Assembly: GCA_003116995.1 (NCBI GenBank)
Contig: BDSL01000049.1
Location: forward strand, 310,001-374,000
From: Yamagishiella unicocca
Lineage: Eukaryota; Chlorophyta; Chlorophyceae; Chlamydomonadales; Volvocaceae
Direction: 5' to 3'
DNA: 64,000 bases
The notes under the pieces were generated by a model. That model saw only the letters and a program-made list of their open reading frames with translations, was not told the origin of the DNA and ran no database searches. Position 1 is the first letter of the stretch; every line of letters starts with the position of its first letter. The translations under genes and the position numbers were made by a program. This document shows, one piece after another, positions 45,301 to 55,130 of the stretch.

Positions 45301-47903
45301 CTCGATCAGCGCGGCGGCCTGCAGCAGGTCCGTCCCACCGGGCAGGAGGCAGAGGAGACCCGTAAGTCGGCACATACAGAAACAACTCGGGAGGAGCGAC
45401 GGGCGCAACTCGTGAGGGCCGACACGACAACAACCCACGTAAGCCGCGGGCTCGTGCGTGCGCTCCAGTTTGCAGTTCGCACATCAGCCCGGCATGCGCC
45501 GCTCCCAAGCCAGCACGACGCCGACCCAGTTGCCGCCAGCGCGAGCGCAGCTCCCTCTTCACCCCAAACAGACACCAACGTGCTCGTCCGAGCCTCCCAA
45601 CCCACCCTATCGGCCTCGTCATCATTGTCGCCGGTGATTAGCACGTGCAGCTCATCGTCCTCGCCTGGCTCAGGGCGGCCGGAGGGGTCGCGGCGCGTCC
45701 GTCCCTCCTTGATGGAGCCCTTGCCACGGATGGCAATCTTGGTGTTGGTCTCCTTCTCCATGCGCTTCTGCGTGTTCCCGCGGGGTCCGATGATGAGGCC
45801 AATGAAGTTGTAGGTGGGGTAGTCCTTCTGCGGGATGTAGATCTTGCGCGTCTTGCGCGGGGGCCGGAAATCGGCTGGAGGCTTGTAGTTGGGGTTCTTC
45901 TTTATCAGCTCCATGATGATGTCCTGGGGTGTTGGGCAGGCGGAGGTATGAAGGTGCTCAGATGGGATGAATGGGTGCTCTGGGGTACCCCTTTTGGAAA
46001 CAGGCCACAAGGGTGCGGAGCCCCAAGTCCCAAGTGGAACCCTCAGTGGGGAGCCCTCAGTGGAGGTACCGGCGCAGGGTCGGTAGATGTTGTGTGTTGT
46101 CGCTTCCCGGCCTATCTGTCCCCGCCGTGTAACCCATCTGCCCCCGCCGTGTAACCCAGGTTTGAGGTGTGCTGTGCAGCCAGGGCCCCCGCCCCCCGCC
46201 CCGAGCCACGAGGTTCCGCCTACGACTCTAGCGTGCGCGAGGGGGCTCTCACGCCGCACGTGGGTCATCCGCCAACGCGCAACAACAAAAGCGCAAATCC
46301 CGCGGTTTGCCCCAACAAGGCTTGTAGTCAACGCCTGTCGAGCAACGTGGCCCATTCACCATGTCCTCCTGACGCCGATTTGAGGGGACTGAGCCATGAT
46401 GTAATACCCAGTAGGGAACCAGGCCTCTTGGCAGGACTACACAACTACCCACCCCCCAAGTTGCTCCCGCTCTCCTGCTCCCTCCCCCCGTCAAGAATCG
46501 TAGCCTCCTTCAGTTGACTCCCCAATGAGCTGATGCGAGGTAGGCGACAACATAGCGGCCGCCTGCTGCCCCACAGGCACGCCCCGTCCCGCGTGCCCCC
46601 GGACCGTCCCCGGACCGCCCCCTGACGTGCTGCTGCTCCGGAACCCACCGTCCGCTTGTCCTGGAGCTTGTCCCGCAGGCGCTGCTCCCGGGTGTTGAGG
46701 CGAATGCCGAACTCGTTGTAAACGGGCTCGGGGGAAGGGGAGCGCTGCTCCGGCGGCGTGTCGTCTAGCAGCTTGCCGGCCTGCAGCAGCGCAATGCGCT
46801 GGTTGATCTGCGAGTAGGGTTGGGACAGGTGCGTTTTGGGTTATTAGCTTATTTGGGTCCGAGCCCCGGGGGTACAAAGTCTGAGTGCGAAAGAGAGGGG
46901 GAGACGCAGCGGCACACTGGCCGGATGTGCGAGGTGCGGCAGCGAGCCACAAGGACGAGCCCAGGTGCTAGGATTCGAGGGCGTTCCGGAGCGGCGGCTC
47001 GTGCTGGGCAGTGACTGACGCGCGTGGGATGTCACGTTGAAGTGGCGCGAAGAACCTAAACAAGGGTAGGAATGGGGAACCGCCAGGTGCTGCACCCTAG
47101 CGCCTGGGACCTCGACATGTACACGTGTGTTTGTTTGTTCTCACAAAGCATGCAGCTCCCCCCCTTCCCGCACAAGCCTAACGTTACAGGATCTCGTCTA
47201 CGTCGCCGTATGGACAGGCGTAGCCGCATGTGTGTTCCACTATGTTCAGCACTGCCGTGCTTCGCCGCATGTGGCATCATCGCACGCCGGCACCAGCCCG
47301 CATCGACTATGTTGTGCTTGCTGTCAGTACGCTGCGCAGAACAGATCAGCTGTGATCTTTGCCAGTCTTTCGTGGCGAAGTTCCGCGCTGTTTTCCGACC
47401 TCTACAGGCCCTCCACCGCCCCAACTATCCGTCCAAGGCGGGCGATTATCGGAGCATTACAGGTGCAGCAGCATGCACCAGATGCAGCAAGACACCTGGA
47501 GCATTACGCCACAAGGCACTCAAGTACCCTTGCCGTTTTCCTCGCGACTTACATTATTCAGCTGCATTTGCAGTTCCAGCGTTTCTGGATTGATATCAAC
47601 AAGATGAGCCAGCGAAGGAGGCAGGGTGATAGCAGACGATAGGCCCGGAATAACCTTGTGCTCCTCTGGTTCCCACCGGCTGCGACGCTTTCGCGGGGCT
47701 GTATCGGGACCGACGGAGCCCTCACGCTCTCCAGCCGTCTGCTGGTCCGCTCCTGACGTGCCGCCTGCCCCATCTGGCTGCTGCGCCGTCTCCTCGAGGA
47801 CTTTCCTGCCCGCCTCCGTCTCCTCACCCCATCGCGAACGCTTGCGTCGCTCACGACGTGCCGCTGCTGTTTCCTCTGCCGCGGGCTTTGTGTCCTCCGT
47901 CAT
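39353..47903 (-). CDS. SF1: Splicing factor 1 / branch-point-binding protein, 1390 aa
   Basis: Eleven exons: 47903-47553, 46807-46649, 45923-45606, 45318-45225, 44811-44720, 44380-44262, 44070-43905, 43493-43250, 42950-41887, 41483-40674 and 40108-39353. SF1 recognises the intron branch point with U2AF in early spliceosomes. Domains in order: U2AF-ligand motifs RKRSRW25 and RKRRSRW77; the helix-hairpin region ([18 protein letters not shown]); the KH-QUA2 domain, about residues 171-325 ([20 protein letters not shown], then [21 protein letters not shown]); an RRM at about 404-482 (TVYVGFI and RGFGFVRF), which plant SF1 also has; and a very long Ala/Gly-rich, RS/RSP-repeat and Gly/Tyr-rich tail. 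It is far longer than Arabidopsis SF1 (about 800 aa). The CCHC knuckles normally following NGTLRD are not seen; [17 protein letters not shown] takes their place. The C-terminal end is the least certain, since a GTAAGG near 39370 could start another intron. Confidence 0.88.
41724..41843 (-). repeat. 24-nt minisatellite in SF1 intron 9
   Basis: Five tandem 24-nt units of GCCTCGCCTCCCACGTC plus GTTACCC or GTTCCCC lie close to the exon 9 donor (41887). They are confined to the intron. Confidence 0.9.
43511..43547 (-). repeat. Copy of a short dispersed element in SF1 intron 7
   Basis: Plus strand reads TGACATAAAGGCCGG then TTACACGACATGGGGGTGG. It lies about 20 nt upstream of the exon 8 acceptor (43493), so part of it may serve as branch-point or pyrimidine-tract sequence. 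Confidence 0.55.
44872..44976 (-). repeat. 12-nt minisatellite in SF1 intron 4
   Basis: About eight copies of GCGCGCTTGGAT with point changes lie in the intron where zinc-knuckle exons would be expected. They translate as His-Pro-Ser-Ala repeats in one minus frame, which is not coding. Confidence 0.9.
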
Positions 47904-48378
47904 GGTTGGCTTTTATGCCAAATTGTGCATTTCGCGATAGAGATCAAAGCCGCCAGGCAGCAGCAGAGACGGATACTTTATGGTAGTCTCCCTAATCTAT
48001 GTACAAGGTTGCGTGGGCTTTGGGAGCTCTGAATCGTAATAAGCAGAACATGCCAACGCTGTGTAGCGTTTGAGCAGACAAAGTTGGATTAGGAAGCTTT
48101 CGACATTTCGCAAACCCTTTGCAAAGACTAACACCAATTTGATACTTAATGGATACTAGCGTTGCTGTTCCTGGCCTCAGGCCAGCCCGCCCATGCTAGT
48201 TCATGCCGTGCAAACCCCACGTCATTACCCAGCTCAAGTCTCCAAAAGCTATACAGTTATGTGCATTATAGCAAACTAATTTTCTCAATTCCCTATGCGC
48301 CGTCTGCTTGAACATCCCAAACTTCTACACCGCAAGCTTACGTTGCAGCGAAGGTCCTCCCTCGGCACCGCGACGGCC
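47904..48378. promoter_or_regulatory. Divergent promoter region of SF1 and FrnE-1
   Basis: SF1 starts leftward at 47903 and the selenoprotein candidate rightward at 48379, leaving only 475 bp for both 5' UTRs and promoters. The interval is AT-richer than the flanking genes, with runs such as TTCTCAATTCC. No defined TATA box is convincing. Confidence 0.5.
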
Positions 48379-50971
48379 ATGGCAGGGATGAAGCATAAGA
48401 TACTGGTGGAAATCATTTCAGACACTGTCTGGTGAGGCGCTCGGACAGCTTGGGCGTTGTCTATCAACGTAAACAATGCGCATAGGTCGCGACGGCGCCG
48501 AAGGGCGCTGCGACCGGTTTCCTCCCACCCAATTGCCCTCCAAATGACCGATTGTAACCAGTTTACCGCACTGCTGACGATATCCTCGCGCGGTCCAACC
48601 CCGCTCGCCCGTCAGGCAGCATGCTAAATTCTTACGAAAGACCGCTGTGTCAATTCGCATCTTTGCACGCTTTATATATATCAACCTCGGCGCTCTGGCA
48701 TGTGCCACTATGCAACCCTAACTGTCCTACTGCACCGTCGCACGCCAACGCCCTTTCCAGACCTTGGTGCTACGTCGGCAAGCGCCGCCTCGAAAAGGCG
48801 ATGGGGCGATTTGCCGACCGAGCGGACTTCACGGTGCGGTGGCTGCCCTTCCAGCTCAACCCGGGAGCCTCACGCGAGGGGGTGGTGAAACTGGACTACT
48901 ACAACGAGAAGTTCGGGCCGGCGAGGGTGGCACAGATGATGCCACAAATGGCAAAGTGAGGAGTCGCGGGCAATCGCCTTGCTTTCGGCGCCGTCGCCGA
49001 GCATGCTCCACTAGTCTTCACTGCTCACCCGTCGTACTCTTCGCCTTTGGCCGCCGTACGTATCTGCGCGTACGCACGGTCCGCCTGCGAACGATGTCTT
49101 CGCTCCGCGCGCGCATGCCAAAAAATGTCTTATCTTCTTGGGCGGGAGTAGTGGGGCTGCGGGCCCCTAGCCCAAATCGCGTTGTACAGAACCGCTGCTG
49201 ACGCCCCCGCCTTGCCATACGCGACCCTCGTGCCCTAACGGTGACTGCGCCACGGCCGGCATGCCCTCACTACCTGCAAAGGGTCTTCGCGGATGAGGGC
49301 CTTCAGTACAGCATCGGGGGTCTCACGGGCAACACCCTGGACAGCCATCGGTGGGTGCCCGCCTCGGTTGCATTGCCCCTCCCCTCGTCCCCGCACGCGC
49401 TCGCCAGCGCGAGAAGAAACCCCTGGCCGCATGCGCGTCTCTTTATTACCGCAGCTTAACTTGTAGTGTCAGTTGTGGAGTACCGGTAGTGCTTATGTTT
49501 GGAATGTCATTGCCAGCGACCACGTGTGGCGTGAAGGCGAACGGGGCTATGTCTTCATACCTGGAGCCTGTAAGTTGCTGCGTTGCGGCCGTGAAGCAGG
49601 CGTCGGGATTTGCGTACGTCGTTGCCGTACAGATTCGCGCATGCTGTTCCAGTTTTGGAATTCCGCCGTGGCTCGTGATGACACATTCGCAACCCCCAAC
49701 CGCTGAGTGTCGGTCAACTGCCGGCCGCCGGGGCAAATGCGTCGCAAATGGCTTCGCGTTTTGTATCGCAGCGTGCTCTTTAATCGCCACTCCGTCCCAC
49801 GCACACATGCCTTAGTGCTATATAGCATCGCGCCGTCCTATGTCCACCTTGCCGTCGTGGTCGGTACGGCATCCTGTGTGGTGCGCAGGCTCATCATCTG
49901 GTCTGAGCAGTTCGGCCCGGAGAAGCAGAACGCGCTGGTGGAGGAGCTGTTTTCAAGCTACTTTTGTCAGGTAGGCGCCGCCTAGGGCCGCTGGGCGGCT
50001 TCGGGGTGTTTGGTCGCTAGGTGATGGCCCCCTGGCATGATGGCCCCCTGGCATGATGGCCCCCTGGCATGGTTGTCCACGGGATGGGGTCGGGAGAATC
50101 CGGCGGGACCGAAGCGACACGCATGCCGGAGGAGGGCATGGGTGTCACTGTTGTTGGTGCGTGGTAGACCGTTCCTTGCTTACGGTCAGCTTGCTTGGCG
50201 ATCCGGGATATGCACTTTCACGTCAGGTGGCTATAACATCGCGGTCTCTTCCCCGGAAACTCTCCTGACATATGGCATCACAGAGCCTGCAGTTTGTGCA
50301 AGTTGGCACTGGCGGCTCCAATGTCGGGGTGCAACCTTGTGCCCTGACTGTAGCTGTCACCATCATATACCACAGACGTCAAGCGTGCCGCGTGTGCCCG
50401 GTACAAAAAGCATGCCCTGCCCGTGCTACTGCAGGAGAAGCACATCAGCGACCGCGCGGTGCTTCTGGCGGCTGCCGTGAAGGCCGGACTGCCGGCGGAC
50501 GGCGCGGCGGCAGCTCTCGACGACCCACGGGTCTGCGCTGAGGAAGTGCAGCAGCTAATCGGGCGCGGTCGTGGCGTGGGCGGCGTGCCGTTCTTCATCG
50601 TCAACAAGAGGTGCGGCAGTTGACATCCAACCGCCTAGCCAGGTTGACTATTTCCCCTCGCCAACCTAATGATTGCAACGGCTCGTGTCCGGATGTGTAC
50701 GACATTTTTGTTGGGCTGTGGGGGCGCAGCTCGGTCGCAGACCGACGGTCCGGTCGGTCCGTGCTGATTTCCGTCGCTCGTTTTTCCGTGTCCAAGCGCA
50801 CGCGCCCACGGGTCCACCGCACGTACTGAGGAATGGATACCGGTACCGGTACGACCGCAGGCAGGCCTTACTCCTTTCCGTTGCCGCCTGGTCCCTCGCA
50901 GCTTCAAGATGTCGGGCGCCCAGCCGCCGGAGTCGTTCGTGGAGATCTTTGAGCAGATCTGCAGCCGCTAG
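48379..50971 (+). CDS. FrnE/DsbA-like oxidoreductase with candidate selenocysteine, 214 aa
   Basis: Exons: 48379-48431, 48761-48955, 49282-49350, 49889-49970, 50435-50610 and 50902-50971. The product is a thioredoxin-fold DsbA-family protein of the FrnE subgroup: KILVEIISDTV, the redox motif, then PWCYVGKRRLEKAM, VRWLPFQLNP, VFADEGLQYS, NTLDSHRLIIWSEQFG, HISDRAVLLAAAVKAGL, GVPFFIVNK (cis-Pro185 loop) and SGAQPPESFVEIFEQI before TAG. Exon 1 ends in TG and exon 2 begins with A, so codon 18, the first position of the CxxC motif, is TGA; the motif reads U18-P-W-C21. The tandem paralogue has TG|T (Cys) at the identical split position. A SECIS-like hairpin follows in the 3' UTR. The alternative, an acceptor at 48619, restores TGC but puts about 46 residues inside the redox motif. 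A new nonsense mutation is also possible. Confidence 0.72.
48430..48761 (+). other. Candidate Sec codon TGA split by intron 1
   Basis: TG at 48430-48431 is followed by the donor GTGAGG, and A at 48761 follows the acceptor CCCTTTCCAG. The spliced codon is TGA, then CCT TGG TGC (Pro-Trp-Cys). FrnE-family proteins have Cys at this position. Confidence 0.6.
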
Positions 50972-51133
50972 GGGAACTCCATGCAATGAGGCGGCGGTTT
51001 CCGTTGTCAATTTATTGCCGGCGCCAGGGCTCGCGATCAGCTCGCTCTGCATGTGGGTCTTAGCTTGCGTGCTGAGATGGAACGGTTGTGCCGTGTCGTG
51101 CCCTCGAGTAGCCACTGTAGCGTGTCGGGTCTC

Positions 51134-51212
51134 ATGTGCAGAGTGATTGTGGGGGGGAAAGACGGGTTACCCTTTTGGGACCGTCCCTCTACGTGATGGG
51201 CGCTGCGTGGCG
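51134..51212 (+). promoter_or_regulatory. SECIS-like element in the FrnE-1 3' UTR
   Basis: Starts about 165 nt after the stop. The 5' core GTGA (51143-51146) faces TGAT (51194-51197), giving the tandem G.A quartet of SECIS elements. Helix II is TGTGGGGG with CCTCTACG. An unpaired GGAAA (AAA at 51158-51160) lies 11 nt after the core, as expected for the apical A motif. A second stem GACGG with CCGTC (51161-51165 and 51181-51185) and an apical CCC-TTTT-GGG hairpin resemble form-2 SECIS. Helix I can form from TGTGCAG with CTGCGTG. The core starts with G rather than the usual A. Hand-folded only. Confidence 0.55.
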
Positions 51213-51298
51213 CCCCCACATGGCTTGGACATACGAATGACAGATGGCTTGCTGAGAGCATGCTAACTAGGGGACATGCCGTCCTGATAGCACTCCTT

Positions 51299-51303
51299 TG
51301 TAA
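51299..51303 (+). terminator. Poly(A) signal TGTAA for FrnE-1
   Basis: TGTAA lies 328 nt after the stop and about 90 nt after the SECIS-like hairpin, so the hairpin would be retained in the mature mRNA. Confidence 0.55.
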
Positions 51304-52173
51304 TGTTGTTACTTGCCCCGAACACATACATATAAAATGAGGATGCGAGAGTTGGATAGAGCGTGAGAGGAGAGTCCAGGTGGACGAGCAAGGGCATTCT
51401 TGCAAAGGCTTCATATGGCCTGCAGCGCAATTCCACCTAATCAGCTAAATTGGGCTACTACCTCCCCCGCTGCACCATGCGCGGAGTTACCGGATCGTGA
51501 CCCTAACTGCCCATGGCTTATTCATAATCGGAAGTTGGGTAGGGCCGACTTCTTCAGCGACTTCTTGAAAGCGGCCGTGGTATGCCGTCCGTAGCCGCCC
51601 GTTGAGTTGGTTGGCCCGACTTGTTTTCTGCACCCGCAGATAAAAATGTCCTCTTTCAACATTTACAAACGAGGACCCCTACAGCAAGGTAAGCCAGGCT
51701 TGTAGGTTCCTCACACAACCACGAAATCACATAAGGGCTGCCGATGACCGGATCCGAACGCGACTCGATCCGATGGCATGTATATATGCGATCATTGAAG
51801 TCACAACATCATCACCAAAGCTCCCGCTTTTATTATTTACGCCCCCCCCCCGGCCTTGCCCAGGCTTGCAGACGCTGTAATCTCTTTGTGTAACCCATAA
51901 CCTCTTATTTATATCCAGCTCCCGATTGAAGCAATCGTTTTATTTAGCCGCAGCGACGTCGAATTTCCCGACTGTACTACGTTTTTATTTGTTGTGCAAA
52001 CAAAGCAGTTGCAGCATTGCGATGCCTGCAGACAGTAATTAATTTCGTAGGTATAGGTTTGTATCTTCGGCTACTTACGTGTGACGCAGTGGCTGCTTGA
52101 AACCTCGGCAGCCAACGTCCATGCCAAGGATCGAATGCGATTTCGTGTCCTAGCTTCCTGATTCCCTTTCGTC
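51304..52173. other. Spacer between the tandem FrnE genes
   Basis: AT-rich relative to the window, with a C run near 51842-51850 and short direct AT-rich phrases. It should hold the promoter and 5' UTR of FrnE-2. No coding frame or RNA gene is supported. Confidence 0.5.
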
Positions 52174-55130
52174 ATGTATCGCAAACTTAGTAGAAAAGCT
52201 ATCGTTGTCGAGGTGGTCGGCGACATCACATGGTGCGGGAGTGCGCCCGCTTGGCAGGAGTATTCGTCCAGACTCTAATTCCCATGAAATGGATTATTTG
52301 CAGTCCATGGTGCTTTATATCGAAACGTCGGCTGCAGCGTGCCGTGTCCATTCTGGCGACCGCGACCAAATTTGAGGTACCGCTACATCGCTTGGGGGAG
52401 GCGCAACATAGGTCCTGCTTTGCGGCCACTGTAGCTTCTTCCGAACGAATTGCCTGTTTGCGTACTGTTCGGGTCCCGGATATGCATTTCGGCTCACTGC
52501 CCAAGCCAGCTCCCGTTATGTACCTGTTGGACTTCGCGTAAAGGAGGGAAAGGGCACATAGAATGCAGTTCTGGCGCGCATTAGGACTCGGCGTGTTCTG
52601 CGGGTTTCTGCACAGTTCTGTTTTTAAGGGTACACGCGTATCCAGCCAGCATTAGTCCTGTGCTGTCTCCATCTTCCTGTGCATATCTTTACCACTCCAC
52701 CCCGCAGCTCACATGGGTCCCCTTTGCATGGGACCGCAACGCCCCAAAGGAGGGTATCAGTAAGTCGACGTACTACGCGAAGATGATGGGACTATCGCGT
52801 GTAACCCAATGCTTCCCGAAAACCAAGAGGTGAGTTGCCTTCGCGCTACCTGACGTTGATTGGTTTGCTGCTTACTCGTGGCCAATTGGTTTGTAGCCCT
52901 AAATTAACTCAAAAGATAAAAGTTGGTCGGGCAACGCAGGGTTTTCGAGGAGGAGGGGCTCGACTACTCGCTGGACGGTCTTGTCGCCTGCACCTTCGAT
53001 TGCCATAGGTACGGCAGCACAGGGCGCCGTACGAACGTGACAAGTACGGCGGCACACAAGAGATCTCTAGCGGGCGCCTGCGACTGCAGACATACACACC
53101 GCGTGTAGTGCGCATGTAGACGCGTGGTCATTAAAGCGCTCCTCCTGATCAGGACACGCGTCGCTAAGCCCGCTGAAAAACATTTGTAACCGCTCGGCCG
53201 CAAATGTCCTGGTGCGTCCAGTGCGAGTAAAGCAATTCGCAGCTGTGGCCAGTGCAGATGGAACCCCCTCGACCGATCCGCCGGGCGGCCGCCGAGCGTC
53301 CTCCCGCTACAGTGGCAACCACGATGCGCATCGCATACCCCCTCTGGTTGGCCTTCCGTGTGACGTAGTGCGCGACCCGCCTGCCCACACACCATCAGGC
53401 TGCTGCTGTGGGTCGGAGACAAGTACGGTCACGTGAAGCAAGGGGATGTCCTGGACCACCTGTACCGAATGTACCATTGCGAGGCGAGCGCTGCGCCGTA
53501 ATGACCGTTTTTGGTTTCCTAGCAGCAGCGCCTGGAATCCAGCGCATTTCGGTTTGGGTTACCGGTACGATTGCCCCGCACTGCCGGAAACCGTAAAAAC
53601 CGTTAGGGCCGTGAGAGCCTTACTCACCCAGGGACTGCGCTTACGAGTACGTCCGCTGACCAGGGATTTGAGTACTCCGTTATAGCCCCGAGGCCGTAAC
53701 TCGTTTGCCGTCCATGGGTTCATCGCACCTTTGCAGGCCAAGTTTGTTGGGTCCACGCCCGAGGGCCATACCAACATGGTGGAGGCGGTAGCGGAGGCGG
53801 GTCTGCCCAGGGAGGAGGCAGCCAAGGTGCTGGCAGATGCCGCGGCGTATGCGTCAGAGGTGGAGGGAGTGCTCAACAGCAACAAGGGCCTCACTTCCAT
53901 TCCCAGAGTCGCGATCAACAACAGGTACGGCTGCCACGCGCGCGCTGAGGTTTACGCATCCTGGCGTGCGGCGCTGACAGAGCCAGCTGTCCTTGCCCTT
54001 TGCGCTGCGCTTTTGGGAAAGGAATGTGTCGGACAGCAGCCTTGGACTGCTGCGGCTGCGGAAGGAACATGGCGCTTGGCTCCCTACCCCTTACTCGCCC
54101 TGAGGGGCGTGTCCCGCACCTTCTCACTCTACTTGGCACCGTTCCCTATGGCCCTACGGACGGTCTTCGGGTCTGGCCACACTCTGGCTAGGACGCTCAA
54201 CAGAGGCAGTGCTCCGCGGTTGCGCCGTATGGCCGCCTATGTACGACTCGATAGTGCTGAGGTGGCCTTCACCTTGTGGCCATCGCTTGTGTCCATCACA
54301 GGCTCACATTATGTGGCGCCAAGACCGTCGACGAGTACGTATACGCGCTGCGCCACGTCATTTGCAAGCAGCAGCAGCAGGAGGCCACGGAGCCTGAGCC
54401 GCGGGCGTATGTGCGCGAGAGCGCGACCGTTTTCCTGCCAGCGTCGCCGGCGGAGCCGCCGCAGGCGGCCCTGTCGGGACGCTTGGCCCAGCCGCGCCCT
54501 CGCCAAACGGACGCAGCGCTTCCGTCGTCGGTGCTCTCGTCGTCGTGTCCACAACTGATGCTGCCGTTGCCGCTCGACTCGCAGCCCGCCCTCGACGTGC
54601 ACCAACAATGCGCTGACTCAGCAGCGGCAGCTCAAGCGCAGGTGAAGCAGCAGCCGCAGCAATTGGGTCATCAGCACTTTCGTTCGGTGGGAACCACGTC
54701 GCTGGGGAGCCGCCCGTTGGCGCACCGGCAGGTGGGCAACGAGCCGGCGTCGTCCAGGCAGGACGCAGCGCCTCCACACCGGCAGCACGCTCCACAGCTC
54801 AGGGTGCCGCCGTTTGGCGGCAGGCAAGAGATCAGTGGCTTTGGGACGCCGCCGAGTCGTGGCGGGAGGGAGGGCAGCGCCGGGGCGTTGCGGCCGTCGC
54901 TGTCCCGGCAGCAGCCGCAACAGCAGCAGCAAACACAGCAGCAACAGCAAACACAGCAGCAGGGTAAGGCCGCTGCAGCTATGGGGCACGTCCAGGCGCT
55001 GCCGGGGGCCTCTGCGCTGCAACACGTGAAGAACAGCAGTGACACGGGTCAACAGGTCAAAGGCCAGGAGAGGCTCCCCAAGAAATTCCCTGGGCTGCTT
55101 CCCCCCCTGCTCGTACGCATTTTTGGTTGA
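52174..55130 (+). CDS. FrnE/DsbA-like oxidoreductase with Gln-rich tail, 474 aa
   Basis: Exons: 52174-52232, 52304-52376, 52708-52829, 52940-53008, 53399-53483, 53737-53924 and 54302-55130. The N-terminal 225 residues are a FrnE-type thioredoxin fold: AIVVEVVGDIT, the motif C20-P-W-C23, then FISKRRLQRAV, WVPFAWDRNAPKEG, VFEEEGLDYS, TFDCHRLLLWVGDKYG, VEAVAEAGLPREEAAKVL, SIPRVAINN (cis-Pro loop) and GAKTVDEYVYALRHV. It shares intron positions and phases with the upstream copy, showing tandem duplication, and has one additional intron before WVPFAW. The intron after HCE uses GC instead of GT. The last exon adds about 250 residues of disordered Gln/Pro/Ser/Ala-rich sequence, ending with PKKFPGLLPPLLVRIFG, which has no counterpart in the neighbour. 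It presumably acts in thiol-disulfide exchange; partner and compartment are unknown, and no signal peptide is visible. Confidence 0.78.

Noticed and set aside
48620..48955. FrnE-1 exon 2 starting at 48620, which would turn the TGA into TGC
   Set aside because: It keeps the frame open but inserts about 46 unrelated residues between the two redox residues, destroying the motif conserved in the family and in the paralogue. Kept only as an alternative.
50985..51040. Alternative SECIS starting at ATGAGGCGGCGG in the FrnE-1 3' UTR
   Set aside because: A stem GGCGGCGG with CCGGCGCC forms, but the 3' side lacks a GA facing the ATGA, so no SECIS quartet is possible. The 51134-51212 hairpin fits better.
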